A DNA stretch of 64,000 nucleotides from Leptolyngbya sp. SIOISBB (GTDB taxonomy: Bacteria; Cyanobacteriota; Cyanobacteriia; Phormidesmidales; Phormidesmidaceae): contig JAAHII010000001.1 of the NCBI GenBank assembly GCA_010671905.1, positions 6,844,026 to 6,908,025 of the forward strand. The letters run 5' to 3'. Both the position numbers and the translations under genes were made by a program. Shown piece after piece: positions 26,731 to 36,624 of the stretch. The notes below the pieces were generated by a model, which saw only the letters and a program-made list of their open reading frames with translations, was not told where the DNA came from and did no database searches. Position 1 is the first letter of the stretch, and each line of letters starts with the position of its first letter.

Positions 26731-26946
26731 TTACTCTTCGTCAAACGGCTCATTATCTAGCAGATAGGCGTAATTCTGCGCCAACTCTGGCCGTTGAAAC
26801 GCCACCGCTCTCAGCAAATGCCAGTCTTTGAGGCCATCAAAAGCACTGTCGTAGGCATCTTGCTCTAGGCGTTTGGCTAACTCGTCAATGGACTCGCGCG
26901 TCATCGCTAAGACCGATTCTTGCGATACATCATTCAGTATGCTCAT
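26731..26946 (-). CDS. DUF2555 family protein
   Basis: A 71-residue acidic protein restricted to cyanobacteria and plastid-bearing relatives. The pattern MTRESIDELAKRLEQDAY then AFDGLKDWHLLRAVAFQRPEL and YLLDNEPFDEE is conserved. The open frame extends to 27021, but the ATG at 26944-26946 follows a GGGGGAG ribosome site and gives the usual family length. It overlaps or closely precedes coaBC. No function is known. Confidence 0.82.
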   Translation of the reverse strand: MSILNDVSQESVLAMTRESIDELAKRLEQDAYDSAFDGLKDWHLLRAVAFQRPELAQNYAYLLDNEPFDEE

Positions 26947-27402
26947 GCTGACTCCCCCAACATTCCTTTTTATCTGCAGGTACAAATCGCAGCCCATCCG
27001 GCAGCACCCTAACCACCGCAATGACTAAACCATTGCAGTGGAACTCAGAAACCTACCGTGACTCAGTCGACCGACCGTTGATATCAACCGTTGTTGACCT
27101 CAACCTTGCCTGCAATCAACCGCTTACGCAGGTTATCTTTTATCTTAAAAGTCAGCTCTGTAGATGCGATCGCTCTTGCGTCAAAACTTATCGAAGCGCT
27201 AGAAGGCAATTGTGCCCATACACAGATCCCTCACTTTGGCGGCGGCTTTGTGCTCATCAGCCGCCGTCTCACTTGATATCGGCGATAGTGGAGGATGAGG
27301 GGTAACACCCCTCACGACATTGTTGGCATTTTGCCGCCATGAGCTAATATTGGCGCAACCCGCTCCCCGCGATCGCGCCCCCGTCGTTCAATCTTTGATC
27401 TA
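26947..27402. other. Intergenic region
   Basis: About 455 bases between divergent genes. Short plus-strand frames (94 codons from 27021, 61 from 27091) show no motif. HIP1 sites occur. I see nothing else. Confidence 0.4.
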
Positions 27403-28113
27403 GTGGATTCTTTGCCAACCTCCCAACGACGCCCCCGTCAGACTGCGCTGCCGACAAAGCGACAAAATCGCGGTGCGGTTTTGTGGACAGCCTTTTTATT
27501 GCTGGGAGTGGCCTGGCTCATCTCGACCGAAAGCCCCCTCATTTTTGGGCGATCGCTACACCTGTTGCCTGCGGTTGACGAAGTTGACTCACAACCCTTG
27601 CAAATGACTGGGGGCAATCCCTACGTTCGGGCTTTGATGCGGACGATTTCGGTCGCCGAGTCACACACCACCGAGCCCTATCACACCCTCTATGGGGGAC
27701 AGCGCATCAACGATCTAACTGAACATCCCGATCTGTGCGTTGAAATTGTGGCAGGTCCCAACACGGGTGACTGCACCACTGCCGCTGGTCGGTACCAATT
27801 TTTGAGCACTACCTGGGCTGAAAAAGCTCACCAATATCACCCAGAACCGCCTCAATGGTATTCCTGGTGGGCCAGCTACAACTTTGAACCGGTCTATCAA
27901 GACGAGGTGGTCTATCGCTGGCTGAGTGACGTCAATGCCTGGAACGCCGACATTCCCTATTTGTTAGAGCAAGGACACGTCGACGACGTCTTTTACCTGC
28001 TGTCGGGCACCTGGACCAGCCTCGGCTATGGCATTGAAGATAACGTCGTGACCCCTTATCTATTCTCGATCTATCAGCAGATGCTGGAAGAAGAACTGCA
28101 GCAAATTCCCTAA
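27403..28113 (+). CDS. Membrane-anchored lysozyme-like (GH24/GH104-type) protein
   Basis: A 236-residue protein with a basic N-terminus and one membrane helix (GAVLWTAFLLLGVAWLISTE). The periplasmic part has a muramidase-like pattern: ALMRTISVAESHTTEPY (candidate catalytic Glu), YHTLYGGQRINDLTEHPD and TTAAGRYQFLSTTWAEKA, as in GH104 phage lysozyme-like enzymes. It presumably cuts peptidoglycan glycan strands. It starts at a GTG with no strong ribosome site. The gene stands alone; a holin-like gene lies on the opposite strand 380 bases on, but nothing else phage-like is near. Confidence 0.72.
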   Translation: MDSLPTSQRRPRQTALPTKRQNRGAVLWTAFLLLGVAWLISTESPLIFGRSLHLLPAVDEVDSQPLQMTGGNPYVRALMRTISVAESHTTEPYHTLYGGQRINDLTEHPDLCVEIVAGPNTGDCTTAAGRYQFLSTTWAEKAHQYHPEPPQWYSWWASYNFEPVYQDEVVYRWLSDVNAWNADIPYLLEQGHVDDVFYLLSGTWTSLGYGIEDNVVTPYLFSIYQQMLEEELQQIP

Positions 28114-28361
28114 ACTGCATGGCCCTCGCCATACTGGAGTCTGTTCGATTACCTCAGGTCGTGTACCATCTATATCTCCAAAAGCCAAGAAGCTGAGCCT
28201 TCAGGAGAACTGCTCATCCAGCCAAGCGCTTTGGCGACTGCTCCTATTCTCATCAGGCGAAAACTGGGAGCAGGCTGACGACACCGAAATTAAGGAAAAT
28301 TTGCCCTTGGCAGCGATTACAATCAGGCATCGTCAGCGATCGCGCAGGTCACTTGCAGCAA

Positions 28362-28494
28362 CTAGGGCCTGTCATCCGGTCGCGGTCAACCCCTTTCAGC
28401 AAAGGAACGACAGCCCCTAGCCTATGGAGTGAATGCGGGCGCGGAAATGCCTTGCCTCAAAGGCTTCTGAGATTAATTGATGACGCGCCCTAGG
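28362..28494. repeat. 133-base two-hairpin repeat, copy 2
   Basis: Second copy of the element at 18276-18408, same length and arrangement: CTAGGGCCTGTC pairs with GACAGCCCCTAG, then GGGCGCG with CGCGCCC, ending CCCTAGG. Compensating changes in the stems (for example GGTCTG/CAGACC in one copy) fit a selected fold or a mobile hairpin. Its right end supplies the stop codon of the holin-like gene. Confidence 0.8.
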
Positions 28495-28861
28495 AAAGTG
28501 CCGGAATCAGGCCCACTGCAGTCAGAATCCAAGTCAAGATGCTGTTGACGATGGTCAAAGCAAAGGCTCCCAAGATGGCACTAATAATGCCCCAACGTAA
28601 CCGGAAACCTTCGACCAACAAGGCTGCCAGACCAAAGATCACAATACTGATGATCAGGGGAATTAGGCCCAAACTAATCACGGCACCAAAGGTTCTCAGA
28701 CCCTCGGGAAGAAAGTGGTACAGACCATAAAATGCACCGATAATAGCGCCACCCAACAGCGCTTTAACTGGACTATCGACTTCTACGCCAAGTGGTAATA
28801 AAGAAATCAACCAAAGGCTGATGGCTAATACAACAACAGTAATCAAGAAACTGATAATCAT
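28490..28861 (-). CDS. Phage holin family 4-type membrane protein
   Basis: A 123-residue, strongly hydrophobic protein with four membrane segments (IISFLITVVVLAISLWLISL, ALLGGAIIGAFYGLYHFL, VISLGLIPLIISIVIFGLAAL, GIISAILGAFALTIVNSIL). This is the pattern of the Phage_holin_4_2 family, which is widespread in cyanobacterial chromosomes without a lysis role. The stop codon (TAG, 28490-28492) lies within the end of the 133-base repeat, so the natural C-terminus may have been altered when the repeat inserted. Confidence 0.75.
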   Translation of the reverse strand: MIISFLITVVVLAISLWLISLLPLGVEVDSPVKALLGGAIIGAFYGLYHFLPEGLRTFGAVISLGLIPLIISIVIFGLAALLVEGFRLRWGIISAILGAFALTIVNSILTWILTAVGLIPALS

Positions 28862-29635
28862 TAAGAAAACTCCTTTTTCTTACAGGTGAATGACGCTAGA
28901 CAACCTCGACGAGGGCGGCAGTGGAGTGTCTAATGCAAAAACTCAAGTTCGCAAATTCAGCGGACTATTTTGTCCTCGCTGCAGAGCAAACCACCACTCA
29001 ATTAGGGGCAAATCCCTCGGAAGTTGGTTGGTTAGCATTCGTTTCAACTTTTCAACAGTACTGCATTAAGGTATAGGGATTATTTCAAAAAACTTTAAGC
29101 TCAGATAAAGGCTGACTAGCCACGGCTTTTTTTAGGTTGTCTAGTGCGATTGAGTGATGCAAGTAATTGCTCCGAGATGAACCTCAAGGAGTCATGCCAG
29201 AAATGCAGTTTTCTGACCCCATAGTGAACAATATTTGGCCATCAAAATTAGGCACCAATTAACGCTTCTAACGAGTTCAAGGTTGGTTCGTCTAGGAGCA
29301 AACCGGAAGACTCAGCGGGGACATGCGATCGCTCATTAATTCACCGTGTCTATTGCCAACTTGACCAAACATCGGTTGTTGAAGATCGTCGCGCGATGTT
29401 CACAAATGCGTTGGTGTCCTTCGTTCGATGTGATTCCCATTTTGGGTTGGGTGGACGATGGAGGGTTGGCTGCACTGCTGACCACGGGACTGACTGCAAT
29501 GGTGTGAGGGCGTCGCCGCAACCTCAAAACTCAAACAGTCGAAGTATCCAAGCCCAGTGAAATCGAAGCATCCATCTCTGCGGTGGACTCCAGTTCTGAC
29601 GGCTGAGTTCATGCCGGGAGGACCGTTGTAGATCT
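28862..29635. other. Long intergenic region without a supported gene
   Basis: About 770 bases between the holin-like gene and selO. Several overlapping minus-strand frames of 60-100 codons (29336-29799) sit partly inside the selO end and lack motifs. I see no repeat, hairpin or RNA gene that I can support. Confidence 0.45.
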
Positions 29636-31093
29636 CTACGACGCTGCAAAGGGATGCTGAACTCGCTGTAGAAGGGCATAAAACGGCTCCCAATCATTTT
29701 CGACCACGATGGGTTCCCAAATGGCCTCAATCTCTGGACGGAGTAAGACCGTCTGCGGATTCGTCTGACGTAACCGTTGGGACATTTGTGCGAGTTCATC
29801 GGCTGATTGGGTTTTCAGGGCCTGCCGGTAGTGCTGCCGCCACTGCTCTAACAACACCTGGGCGCCGGCATCAGAAGCCTGCATCGTCGTGTCAAAAATA
29901 GTGACGTCATCATTGGCCCAATCGGGAGAAAATTGCCCCGCCAGCGATCGAAAGAAGTCGTGGTAGCCCACCATCACTGAGTTCAATAAATCTAGGGTCT
30001 GATTAATCAGATCGCTGGCCAGCGGCTCTGGCAAGGATTCAAAACCCAGCTTGTGCAACATTCGTTGCGAATAGAACTGCCAATATTTGTCCTCAAATTG
30101 ATCCAGGATTGAGGTCATCTCCGTTTCGGGAATGACGCGTTTGAGAGGCTTTTGCAACATGCGTAAATTGAGCTGGCAAATCGCTGGCTGATTGCGATAA
30201 CAATAGCGGCTGGAATAGTCAAAATAGGCCGCTGTGAACTTGGGATCGTATTGGTCAAAAAAGGCATAAGGGCCATAGTCAAAACTTTCTCCGGTGATGG
30301 ACATATTGTCCGTGTTCAACACCGCGTGACAAAAGCCCACTGACATCCACTGTGCGGCCAGTTCTGCTGTCCGTTCCACCAGCTCACGATAAAACTGGAG
30401 ATAGCGCTCATCACGATCGCTCACACTCTGGGCTGCTGGATAGTAGTACTCAATGACGTGCTCTAACAGTCGCTGGATTAGATCAGTGCGATCGAGGTAA
30501 TCGAGTCGCTCAAAGGTGCCAAAGCGGATGTGTGAGCGGCTAAACCGCACCATTACTGCCGATCGCGTAGGAGAGGGCTCATCTCCTCGAAACAATTGCT
30601 CCCCGGTTTCAATCATGCTCAGCGTGCGAGACGTTCTCACCCCTAAAGCATGGAGGGCTTCTGCTGCCAAGACCTCGCGCACGCCGCCTTTTAAAGTCAA
30701 GCGACCGTCTCCTCCCCGAGAATAGGGCGTGGTGCCTGAACCTTTAGTTCCAAAGTCATAGAGATGGTCATCTTGGCCTATCACTTGACCGTAGAGAAAG
30801 CCGCGACCATCGCCCAGAAAGGCGTTATACGCCCCAAACTGATAACCGTGGTAGCGCAAGGCGAGAAAGGGCGATCGCCCCTGAAATTGGCCAAACGCCT
30901 CGACGAAATGGTCGTCACTGACTGCTGTCGGATCGAGCCCCAACCGCTGCAGCACCGCATCATTACGAAACCGCAGCAGCGTTTGCGGAAAATCTGCCGC
31001 TGCAACTTCGTCGTAATAATCGTCCCCAATCGATTCCAGGGCGGGCACATAGTCCAGTGACAGCAGCGGATTAGCTTGCGTGGCAACGGTCAT
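29636..31093 (-). CDS. selO: Protein adenylyltransferase SelO (YdiU/UPF0061)
   Basis: A 485-residue pseudokinase-fold enzyme that transfers AMP from ATP to protein Ser/Thr/Tyr residues (known for the family). The family signature is complete: [40 protein letters not shown] (nucleotide loop), [19 protein letters not shown], the catalytic-site segment [16 protein letters not shown] and DYGPYAF. The ATG is at 31091-31093. It diverges from the protein kinase gene. In other bacteria SelO is tied to redox stress. Confidence 0.92.
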   Translation of the reverse strand: MTVATQANPLLSLDYVPALESIGDDYYDEVAAADFPQTLLRFRNDAVLQRLGLDPTAVSDDHFVEAFGQFQGRSPFLALRYHGYQFGAYNAFLGDGRGFLYGQVIGQDDHLYDFGTKGSGTTPYSRGGDGRLTLKGGVREVLAAEALHALGVRTSRTLSMIETGEQLFRGDEPSPTRSAVMVRFSRSHIRFGTFERLDYLDRTDLIQRLLEHVIEYYYPAAQSVSDRDERYLQFYRELVERTAELAAQWMSVGFCHAVLNTDNMSITGESFDYGPYAFFDQYDPKFTAAYFDYSSRYCYRNQPAICQLNLRMLQKPLKRVIPETEMTSILDQFEDKYWQFYSQRMLHKLGFESLPEPLASDLINQTLDLLNSVMVGYHDFFRSLAGQFSPDWANDDVTIFDTTMQASDAGAQVLLEQWRQHYRQALKTQSADELAQMSQRLRQTNPQTVLLRPEIEAIWEPIVVENDWEPFYALLQRVQHPFAAS

Positions 31094-31294
31094 AAGCGGG
31101 TGCGATTTTTCTTTCTTGACTTAAGAAAAGTGTAAGTTGTCAAAGTCTATTTGATAAGGGCTGCTGTCGGCGATCGCGGCACCGAGCCCCCAATCTTGGC
31201 CCCCCAAACCTGCAACTCTAAATTCGCCATATCAAATCACCACAATCGGTCAGAGGTGCGATACCCTTCTCACAGCCACTTTGGGAGAGCGCAC

Positions 31295-33289
31295 ATGGTC
31301 ATGGGAGGCACAGGTAACGCCAATAATCTGCTGGGTAGCCGCTATCGGATTTTGCGGGAACTCGGGCGGGGTGGCTTTGGCTATACCTATCTGGCAGAAG
31401 ACGTCAATCGCTTCAACGAACTCTGTGTGCTCAAAGAGTTTCTGCCCCAAGTCAATGATGATGAGGCTCTGCAAAAGGCGAAGCAGTTGTTTGAGCGAGA
31501 AGCCGATGTGCTGTATCAACTCAACCATCCGCAAATTCCCAAATTTCGTGAACTCTTACGGGTGCAAGCTCGCGGGCAGGGCCGCTTGTTTCTCGTGCAA
31601 GACTATGTCGAAGGGCCGACGTATCAAGAACTGTTAGAAACGCGTTTGCACTCAGGCAATCGGTTTGCTGAATCCGAAGTAATTCAACTCTTACAGCAGA
31701 TTTTGCCAGTTTTGAATTACCTGCACAGTGTGGGGGTGATCCACCGGGACATTGCGCCGGACAACCTGATCTCGCGCAACCTGGATGGGTTGCCGGTGCT
31801 GATCGATTTTGGGGGCGTCAAACAGTTAGCGACGGTGGTGCAGCAAAAAGTTGGGGCGGATGTCGTGCCGACTCGTCTGGGCAAAGCGGGTTACGCGCCA
31901 GAAGAACAAATGGCCTCTGGACAAGTGTCTCCCAGTGCTGATTTGTATGCGCTGGCAGTCACGGCACTGGTCTTGTTGACGGGGCAATCGCCGGATGCTC
32001 TATACGATCGCTACACCCAGCGGTGGCGGTGGCAGGATTACGTTGCCCTCAGTCCTAAATTGGCAAAAGTGCTGGAACGCATGCTCGCGCCTCGGGTCGG
32101 CGATCGCTACTCATCGGCCACTGCCGTGGCCCGGGCACTCTCGACCCCGGATACTTACGCCATGCCCGATGCAGCGCTGAGGAGCGACTCCCCCACCCCG
32201 ACGGTGGCCGTTGCCCCCGGTATGGGCTCGAACCCCAGTACGATGGTGGCACCGCCGGGGTCGCTGCCCGCCGCCCCGGCTAAATCAACCAAGCAGCCCA
32301 TTGCTAACCGTACGGGAGGCTGTTTTCAAGCGTTATTTGGCTTATTTTTACTGATTGGCTCCATCGGCTTAGTCTGGTGGATTGCCAGCCGCTGGGACCC
32401 CAACGGCCCAGTTACTTCCCCCGATGCCGATAATCCGGCAGAAACCCAGCCCGGAGACAATACCGACGCCGCTTTGTCCCCCGAAGAGCAAGCGCGTAAA
32501 GCCGCCCTCAGACAAAAGCGCGATCGCTTGGGCGTAGACGAACGGTATCTGATCAGCGTGACCGATCAGCTCTTTTACAGCCAATACCCCGATCTCCAGA
32601 GGCCATTGAATGACGACCCCGCCGACACCGATCTGCGCGCTGAATGGGACAGTATTGCGAACGAAGTGCTGGATGTCCTCGATGCTGAATTGAGTGCTGC
32701 CGCTCGTCAGCGTTTGGGCAGTTACACCGCTAGCGATCGCGAGCAGTGGCGACAGCGCGTCAACCAAAAATTTGTCAGCAGCCGCGCCCTCTATGATCTG
32801 ACCGATGCCAAATTTGAGTATTTATATCCGCAAGCGGCCCAGCAAAATTTCATTGATCAGCCAATTGGGCAGATCTGGCATGGCTTGGCGGATGACCGGG
32901 TGCGCTCGATCGAGTCGGGCGATCGATTAGAAGAAATTCGGTTTGCCAGCGGCGAATTTAGTCAATCACTCCGCGATCGCCTGGGACCAGGAGAAGGTCG
33001 GATTTATGTTCTCAATCTCAGTGAAGGTCAACTCTTGCGGCTCAATCTGCAAGCCCAACCGGGGACAACCCGCCTGTCGCTCTATGTCCCGAGTCCTAAT
33101 GACGCGGTTCCCTTCTTACTCGAAGATGCCAGTGAGCGCACTTGGTCCGGCACCCTACCCCAGTCTGGGTATTACGAAATCGTTGTCGTTAATCTTCAAA
33201 GTTCGGCCCTCAACTACGCGTTGGATGTCGGCGTTGATAATGTCAGCTCAACTCCCACCGAACCCGCCCCAGCAGAGGACAAAAATTGA
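31295..33289 (+). CDS. Membrane-anchored Ser/Thr protein kinase
   Basis: A 664-residue protein. The N-terminal Hanks-type kinase has the Gly loop LGRGGFGYTYLAED, VAIK-type Lys in CVLKEFLP, catalytic loop HRDIAPDNLISR and LIDFGGVKQ. In the catalytic loop Ala replaces the usual Lys after HRDI, a variant seen in a cyanobacterial kinase clade. A Pro/Ala-rich linker, one membrane helix (CFQALFGLFLLIGSIGLVWW) and a periplasmic part follow. The periplasmic part has an IMS/DUF4101-like segment and a final beta-sandwich (pre-peptidase C-like, IYVLNLSEGQLLRLNLQ). The open frame begins at 31151, but the ATG at 31295 follows GGGAG and precedes the kinase domain, so it is preferred. Confidence 0.88.
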   Translation: MVMGGTGNANNLLGSRYRILRELGRGGFGYTYLAEDVNRFNELCVLKEFLPQVNDDEALQKAKQLFEREADVLYQLNHPQIPKFRELLRVQARGQGRLFLVQDYVEGPTYQELLETRLHSGNRFAESEVIQLLQQILPVLNYLHSVGVIHRDIAPDNLISRNLDGLPVLIDFGGVKQLATVVQQKVGADVVPTRLGKAGYAPEEQMASGQVSPSADLYALAVTALVLLTGQSPDALYDRYTQRWRWQDYVALSPKLAKVLERMLAPRVGDRYSSATAVARALSTPDTYAMPDAALRSDSPTPTVAVAPGMGSNPSTMVAPPGSLPAAPAKSTKQPIANRTGGCFQALFGLFLLIGSIGLVWWIASRWDPNGPVTSPDADNPAETQPGDNTDAALSPEEQARKAALRQKRDRLGVDERYLISVTDQLFYSQYPDLQRPLNDDPADTDLRAEWDSIANEVLDVLDAELSAAARQRLGSYTASDREQWRQRVNQKFVSSRALYDLTDAKFEYLYPQAAQQNFIDQPIGQIWHGLADDRVRSIESGDRLEEIRFASGEFSQSLRDRLGPGEGRIYVLNLSEGQLLRLNLQAQPGTTRLSLYVPSPNDAVPFLLEDASERTWSGTLPQSGYYEIVVVNLQSSALNYALDVGVDNVSSTPTEPAPAEDKN

Positions 33290-33564
33290 TCTATACAGTC
33301 TCGCAAAAGGACAACAGGAACGTTTAACAGATAGAGGTTGCATCTATTCATTTCACTGCAGCCCTAAATCTGACCTTGAAACCCCTGCGAGAAAAGCTGA
33401 GACTAGATTGCATGGCTGATCCGGAGTCGCCTACATAACGAAATACGACATCCTATCAAGAAGCTAAAGCAATTGAAGCAATAAGCAAAGCTTTGACTCA
33501 TATATACAAGCGATATGAGTTAATGATAGATGCAGCGAATTTTTGACCGTGAGGAAGGGCGACC

Positions 33565-34392
33565 ATGCAAAAACTAATCGAAGGTCTCCGGCAGTTTCAA
33601 AGCAGCTACGTCCCTTCCCACAAAGCCTTGATGAAGGAGTTGAGCAAGGGGCAACATCCCCGAGTCCTGTTCATTGGCTGCTCTGACTCCCGAGTGAGCC
33701 CAGAAATCATCACCCAGTCAGAAATTGGCGATCTTTTCATCATTCGTAATGCGGGCAATATCGTGCCCCCCTTTGAGGCGACTAACGGCGGGGAAGGCGC
33801 CACCATCGAATACGCGATCGATGCCCTCGATATCAAGCAGGTCATCATTTGTGGCCATAGTCAGTGTGGGGCCATGAAAGGCCTGCTCCAGTTGGGAGAG
33901 TTAGAAGACAAGATGCCACTGGTTTACGAATGGTTGCACCATGCCGAAGCCACCCGCAAACTCGTGTGTGACAACTACGGCCATCTTGAGAAAAAAGAAA
34001 TGATGAATGCTCTGGTGGCAGAAAACGTCTTGACGCAAATTGACAATTTAAGGACCTACCCGGTCATTCGTTCCAAGCTTTACGCTGGCGAACTGTCCAT
34101 TCACGGGTGGATTTATAAGATCGAAACGGGAGAAGTTTTAAACTACGACTCTGAAACCCACGCTTTCACCCCACCACAAACCAAACTGTCGGAAGCCCAA
34201 GGGATTGCCATGGGCGAAGTCCTGGCTTACGATGCGTCTGCTCGCATACCCGCGTCATCTCCCAGCCAATCGGCTCAAGACAATGGCCACGATCAGGCCG
34301 CTCAGGCTGCGCCACCCAGTTATTTACCTGGCGTGACGCGACTCTCTAGAGAGCAAGCAGAGCGCATCTATCGCGGTTCGGCCCGACGGTAG
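33565..34392 (+). CDS. ccaA: Beta-class carbonic anhydrase, carboxysomal type
   Basis: A 275-residue enzyme that interconverts bicarbonate and CO2, close in length to CcaA/IcfA, which works inside beta-carboxysomes. Zinc ligands are Cys and Asp of IGCSDSRVSPE and His and Cys of ICGHSQCGAMKG; the GAGNIVPP-type loop is RNAGNIVPPFEATNGG. A C-terminal tail (YLPGVTRLSREQAERIYRG), separated by a Ser/Gln-rich linker, matches the short tail that tethers CcaA to CcmM in other cyanobacteria. A GAGGAAGG ribosome site precedes the ATG. No carboxysome genes are adjacent. Confidence 0.9.
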   Translation: MQKLIEGLRQFQSSYVPSHKALMKELSKGQHPRVLFIGCSDSRVSPEIITQSEIGDLFIIRNAGNIVPPFEATNGGEGATIEYAIDALDIKQVIICGHSQCGAMKGLLQLGELEDKMPLVYEWLHHAEATRKLVCDNYGHLEKKEMMNALVAENVLTQIDNLRTYPVIRSKLYAGELSIHGWIYKIETGEVLNYDSETHAFTPPQTKLSEAQGIAMGEVLAYDASARIPASSPSQSAQDNGHDQAAQAAPPSYLPGVTRLSREQAERIYRGSARR

Positions 34393-34463
34393 AGTCTGAT
34401 GGCAGCACGTCTAAAACGGCCTTTGATTCTAAACAAATGTCGGGATATAGTGATGACGGTTCT

Positions 34464-34537
34464 GGGGCTGTAGCTCAGCTGGATAGAGCAACCGCCTCCT
34501 AAGCGGTAGGTCGCGCGTTCGAATCGCGCCAGTCCCG
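34464..34537 (+). tRNA. tRNA-Arg (CCU anticodon)
   Basis: A 74-base cloverleaf: acceptor stem GGGGCTG/CAGTCCC (one G-U), D arm with AGCTCAGCTGGATAGAGC, anticodon stem ACCGC/GCGGT with loop CTCCTAA giving anticodon CCT, and T arm GCGCG TTCGAAT CGCGC. The discriminator is G and CCA is not encoded. It reads AGG codons. An integrase gene starts 123 bases downstream, so its 3' end is the likely attachment site of the island. Confidence 0.96.
34513..34537 (+). other. Probable attachment site (attL) of the integrated island
   Basis: The T arm and acceptor 3' strand of tRNA-Arg(CCU), immediately before a tyrosine recombinase gene, are the classic target for tRNA-type integrating elements. No second copy of this 3' end was found in the window, so the other junction should lie beyond base 64,000. 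Confidence 0.45.
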
Positions 34538-34660
34538 TCTTTGTAAGCCAGTGAATTCAAGTCTTTTCGAGTATCGCCTGGTAGAAACGTTGAGTTCCTT
34601 TTTATCCAGATTTCCCTAATTTTGGCCGGAAAAGTAGGGAACATTTAGGGAACAAAACGG

Positions 34661-35749
34661 ATGGCCAAAGATTTTGATGCGGCTTTGAAAGCCGCCAATG
34701 CTCGTCTAAAGGCCGCCAAGGCACGAGTGACACTCAGAACCAAACGAGACTCCCTCTTTTTGCGGGCAACCTTACCGCCAAAACCAGGGAGTAAGCATGG
34801 GCAACCGCAACAGTATGATTTGCGTACGGGCTTACCCGCTAGCTTAGACGGGCTGAAGCGAGCCGAAAATGAAGCCAAGCTCTTAGGCTCCCAACTAGCG
34901 CTGAAAACGTTTCGATGGGAAGAGTGGATCGATATCACCCCAGGCAATCAGCAAACCGGGGCTGCAGCCATTGAAGCGTTCAAGAAGCACTGGTTTTCGA
35001 CTCACCAAATTACCGAAGTAACTTGGGAACGACATTGGCTACAGGTGTTTAAGCACTTACCTCAGGATCAGGTGCTTACTCCAGATATGCTGCTGACCGT
35101 CGCCCTCGACTCCCAACCAGATTCTCGGAAGCGAAAACGCTCTAGCCGCATGTTACAGCGGTTGGCCGAGTTTCTCGGTCTAGACATTAATTTGAAAGCC
35201 TACCAAGGGCACTACAACCAACCCGATAAGGCTCGCGATTTGCCCAGTGATGAACTGATTAGCACCTGGCGAGACAAATTGCCCAATCCAAACTGGCAGT
35301 GGATCTTTGGAATGCTGGCGACATTCGGACTTCGACCCCATGAAGCTTGGTTCTGTGAGTTTGAGGATCCATTAACCCTGAAGGTGCTGGATGGGAAAAC
35401 CGATGAGCGAGTCGCCTCAGCCCTCTATCCGGACTGGGTGAAAAAGTGGCAGCTTGAGGACATCAAGCGCCCAAAGCTGTCCTGCAAAACGTTTCAGCAG
35501 TACGGTGAACGATGTTGCCGACAATTCAATCGGTACCAAGTGCCCTTTGTCCCTTATGACCTTCGTCATGCCTGGGCGTTACGAGCAGCAGTCAAATTTC
35601 GATTACCGGAAACGGTGGCAGCGAAATTAATGGGGCATTCTGTTGCAGTTCACCACAAAACCTACCATCGTTGGCTTTCGGCTATTGAGCAGCGACAGGC
35701 TTATCTGGAGGCGATTGCCAACGGGCCATCCTCCCCAGAGACTAAATGA
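34661..35749 (+). CDS. Tyrosine recombinase (integrase)
   Basis: A 362-residue phage-type integrase. The catalytic set is visible in the C-terminal half: Arg in FGLRPHEAW, the Arg-His pair in PYDLRHAWALRA, His in KLMGHSVAVHH and the nucleophilic Tyr in KTYHRWL. The N-terminal part has an Arm/DNA-binding and SAM-like core region. It is transcribed in the same direction as the tRNA-Arg gene and overlaps the 3' end of the small gene at 35742 by 8 bases on the opposite strand. It presumably moved or holds the island that follows. Confidence 0.9.
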   Translation: MAKDFDAALKAANARLKAAKARVTLRTKRDSLFLRATLPPKPGSKHGQPQQYDLRTGLPASLDGLKRAENEAKLLGSQLALKTFRWEEWIDITPGNQQTGAAAIEAFKKHWFSTHQITEVTWERHWLQVFKHLPQDQVLTPDMLLTVALDSQPDSRKRKRSSRMLQRLAEFLGLDINLKAYQGHYNQPDKARDLPSDELISTWRDKLPNPNWQWIFGMLATFGLRPHEAWFCEFEDPLTLKVLDGKTDERVASALYPDWVKKWQLEDIKRPKLSCKTFQQYGERCCRQFNRYQVPFVPYDLRHAWALRAAVKFRLPETVAAKLMGHSVAVHHKTYHRWLSAIEQRQAYLEAIANGPSSPETK

Positions 35750-36065
35750 GTCGTCGTCGGCTGGGATCTTCGGCTAGGCGTTTTTTCGCTAGTGGAATGT
35801 TGATGTAATAACGAGCCTTCTGCCGACCTGGCCGCCGCCGATCTTCCACCTCTTTGCGCTTGCCAACTCTCAATAGCCCTGAGTCCATATCTTTGTAGAT
35901 TTGGCTGGGGCTGTCGTAGCCCAGAGCCTTCACCGCTTTGGCAATGGGTAAATACTCCGGCGCTTGGCTAGATTCGTTTAGTCCCAGCATCTCGGAGAGA
36001 ACCTGCCTGACTTTGACTTCAACCAAACGTTCTAGCTCATTTTGAGAAATCAGCGGTTCCTGCAT
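35742..36065 (-). CDS. Small DNA-binding protein, candidate excision factor
   Basis: A 107-residue protein convergent with the integrase. The middle (EYLPIAKAVKALGYDSPSQIYKDMDSGLLRVGKRKEV) looks like a winged or helix-turn-helix excisionase-like motif with a Lys/Arg-rich wing (DRRRPGRQKARYY). The N-terminal helix ELERLVEVKVRQVLSEML could dimerise. Xis-type recombination directionality factors next to integrases have this size and character. The role is inferred from position and pattern only. Confidence 0.6.
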   Translation of the reverse strand: MQEPLISQNELERLVEVKVRQVLSEMLGLNESSQAPEYLPIAKAVKALGYDSPSQIYKDMDSGLLRVGKRKEVEDRRRPGRQKARYYINIPLAKKRLAEDPSRRRLI

Positions 36066-36624
36066 GATCAGCCCTCCGTAGGGAGTGAGAAACTGTTCTT
36101 GGCGGAGTGCTGAGCATCGTCAGCGAGTGACATTTCGGCTCTCAAAACTCAACTAAAGTTTTACTTACAGCCCAAAAGTATTACTCTGCCATATCTGCAA
36201 GATAGGCTTGAGATCGAGGCCAAAGTAGAGGGTCGCAAACCTCTTTGATGAAAAGCAATGAAGTTGTTGCACTTCCGCTTCAAGTTCGTTGAAGTAAGGC
36301 TTAAGAGATCGAAGAAAACTCAAAAATGTCCAACGATACACAACTCAATAGTGCGGTAAACTCAAATATATAAAGGGATAGGAGCTTCTGTCAGTGCTTC
36401 ATTGGGCGACAGAGCAAAAAAGTTTTGATGCAAAAGATTTCGGATTTTGAAGTTCCCAGCCAAATTATCAGCTGTCGCTTCTTCTGAAAGTGAGGTCAGT
36501 TTCACGCAGGTACCTGGAGAGATTGGCGGACGCTTGAAGCTACCAAAGAGGAAACAGGTAGGTTCCGACCGCACTGTAGAGCTGTATTTTGAAGCTAGAG
36601 AGTTGGGGTGGCGCTGAAAGGGAT
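36066..36624. other. Intergenic region inside the island
   Basis: About 560 bases, somewhat AT-rich, between divergent genes. A 98-codon minus-strand frame overlaps the next gene's start and is rejected. Promoters for both flanking genes should lie here. No repeat is obvious. Confidence 0.4.

Noticed and set aside
27403-28861. Lysozyme-like and holin-like genes as a prophage lysis cassette
   Set aside because: They are on opposite strands, and no phage structural or replication gene is near.
34429-34644. 71-codon minus-strand frame over the tRNA-Arg gene
   Set aside because: It is the known spurious translation of a tRNA (TRDLPLRRRLLYPAELQ).
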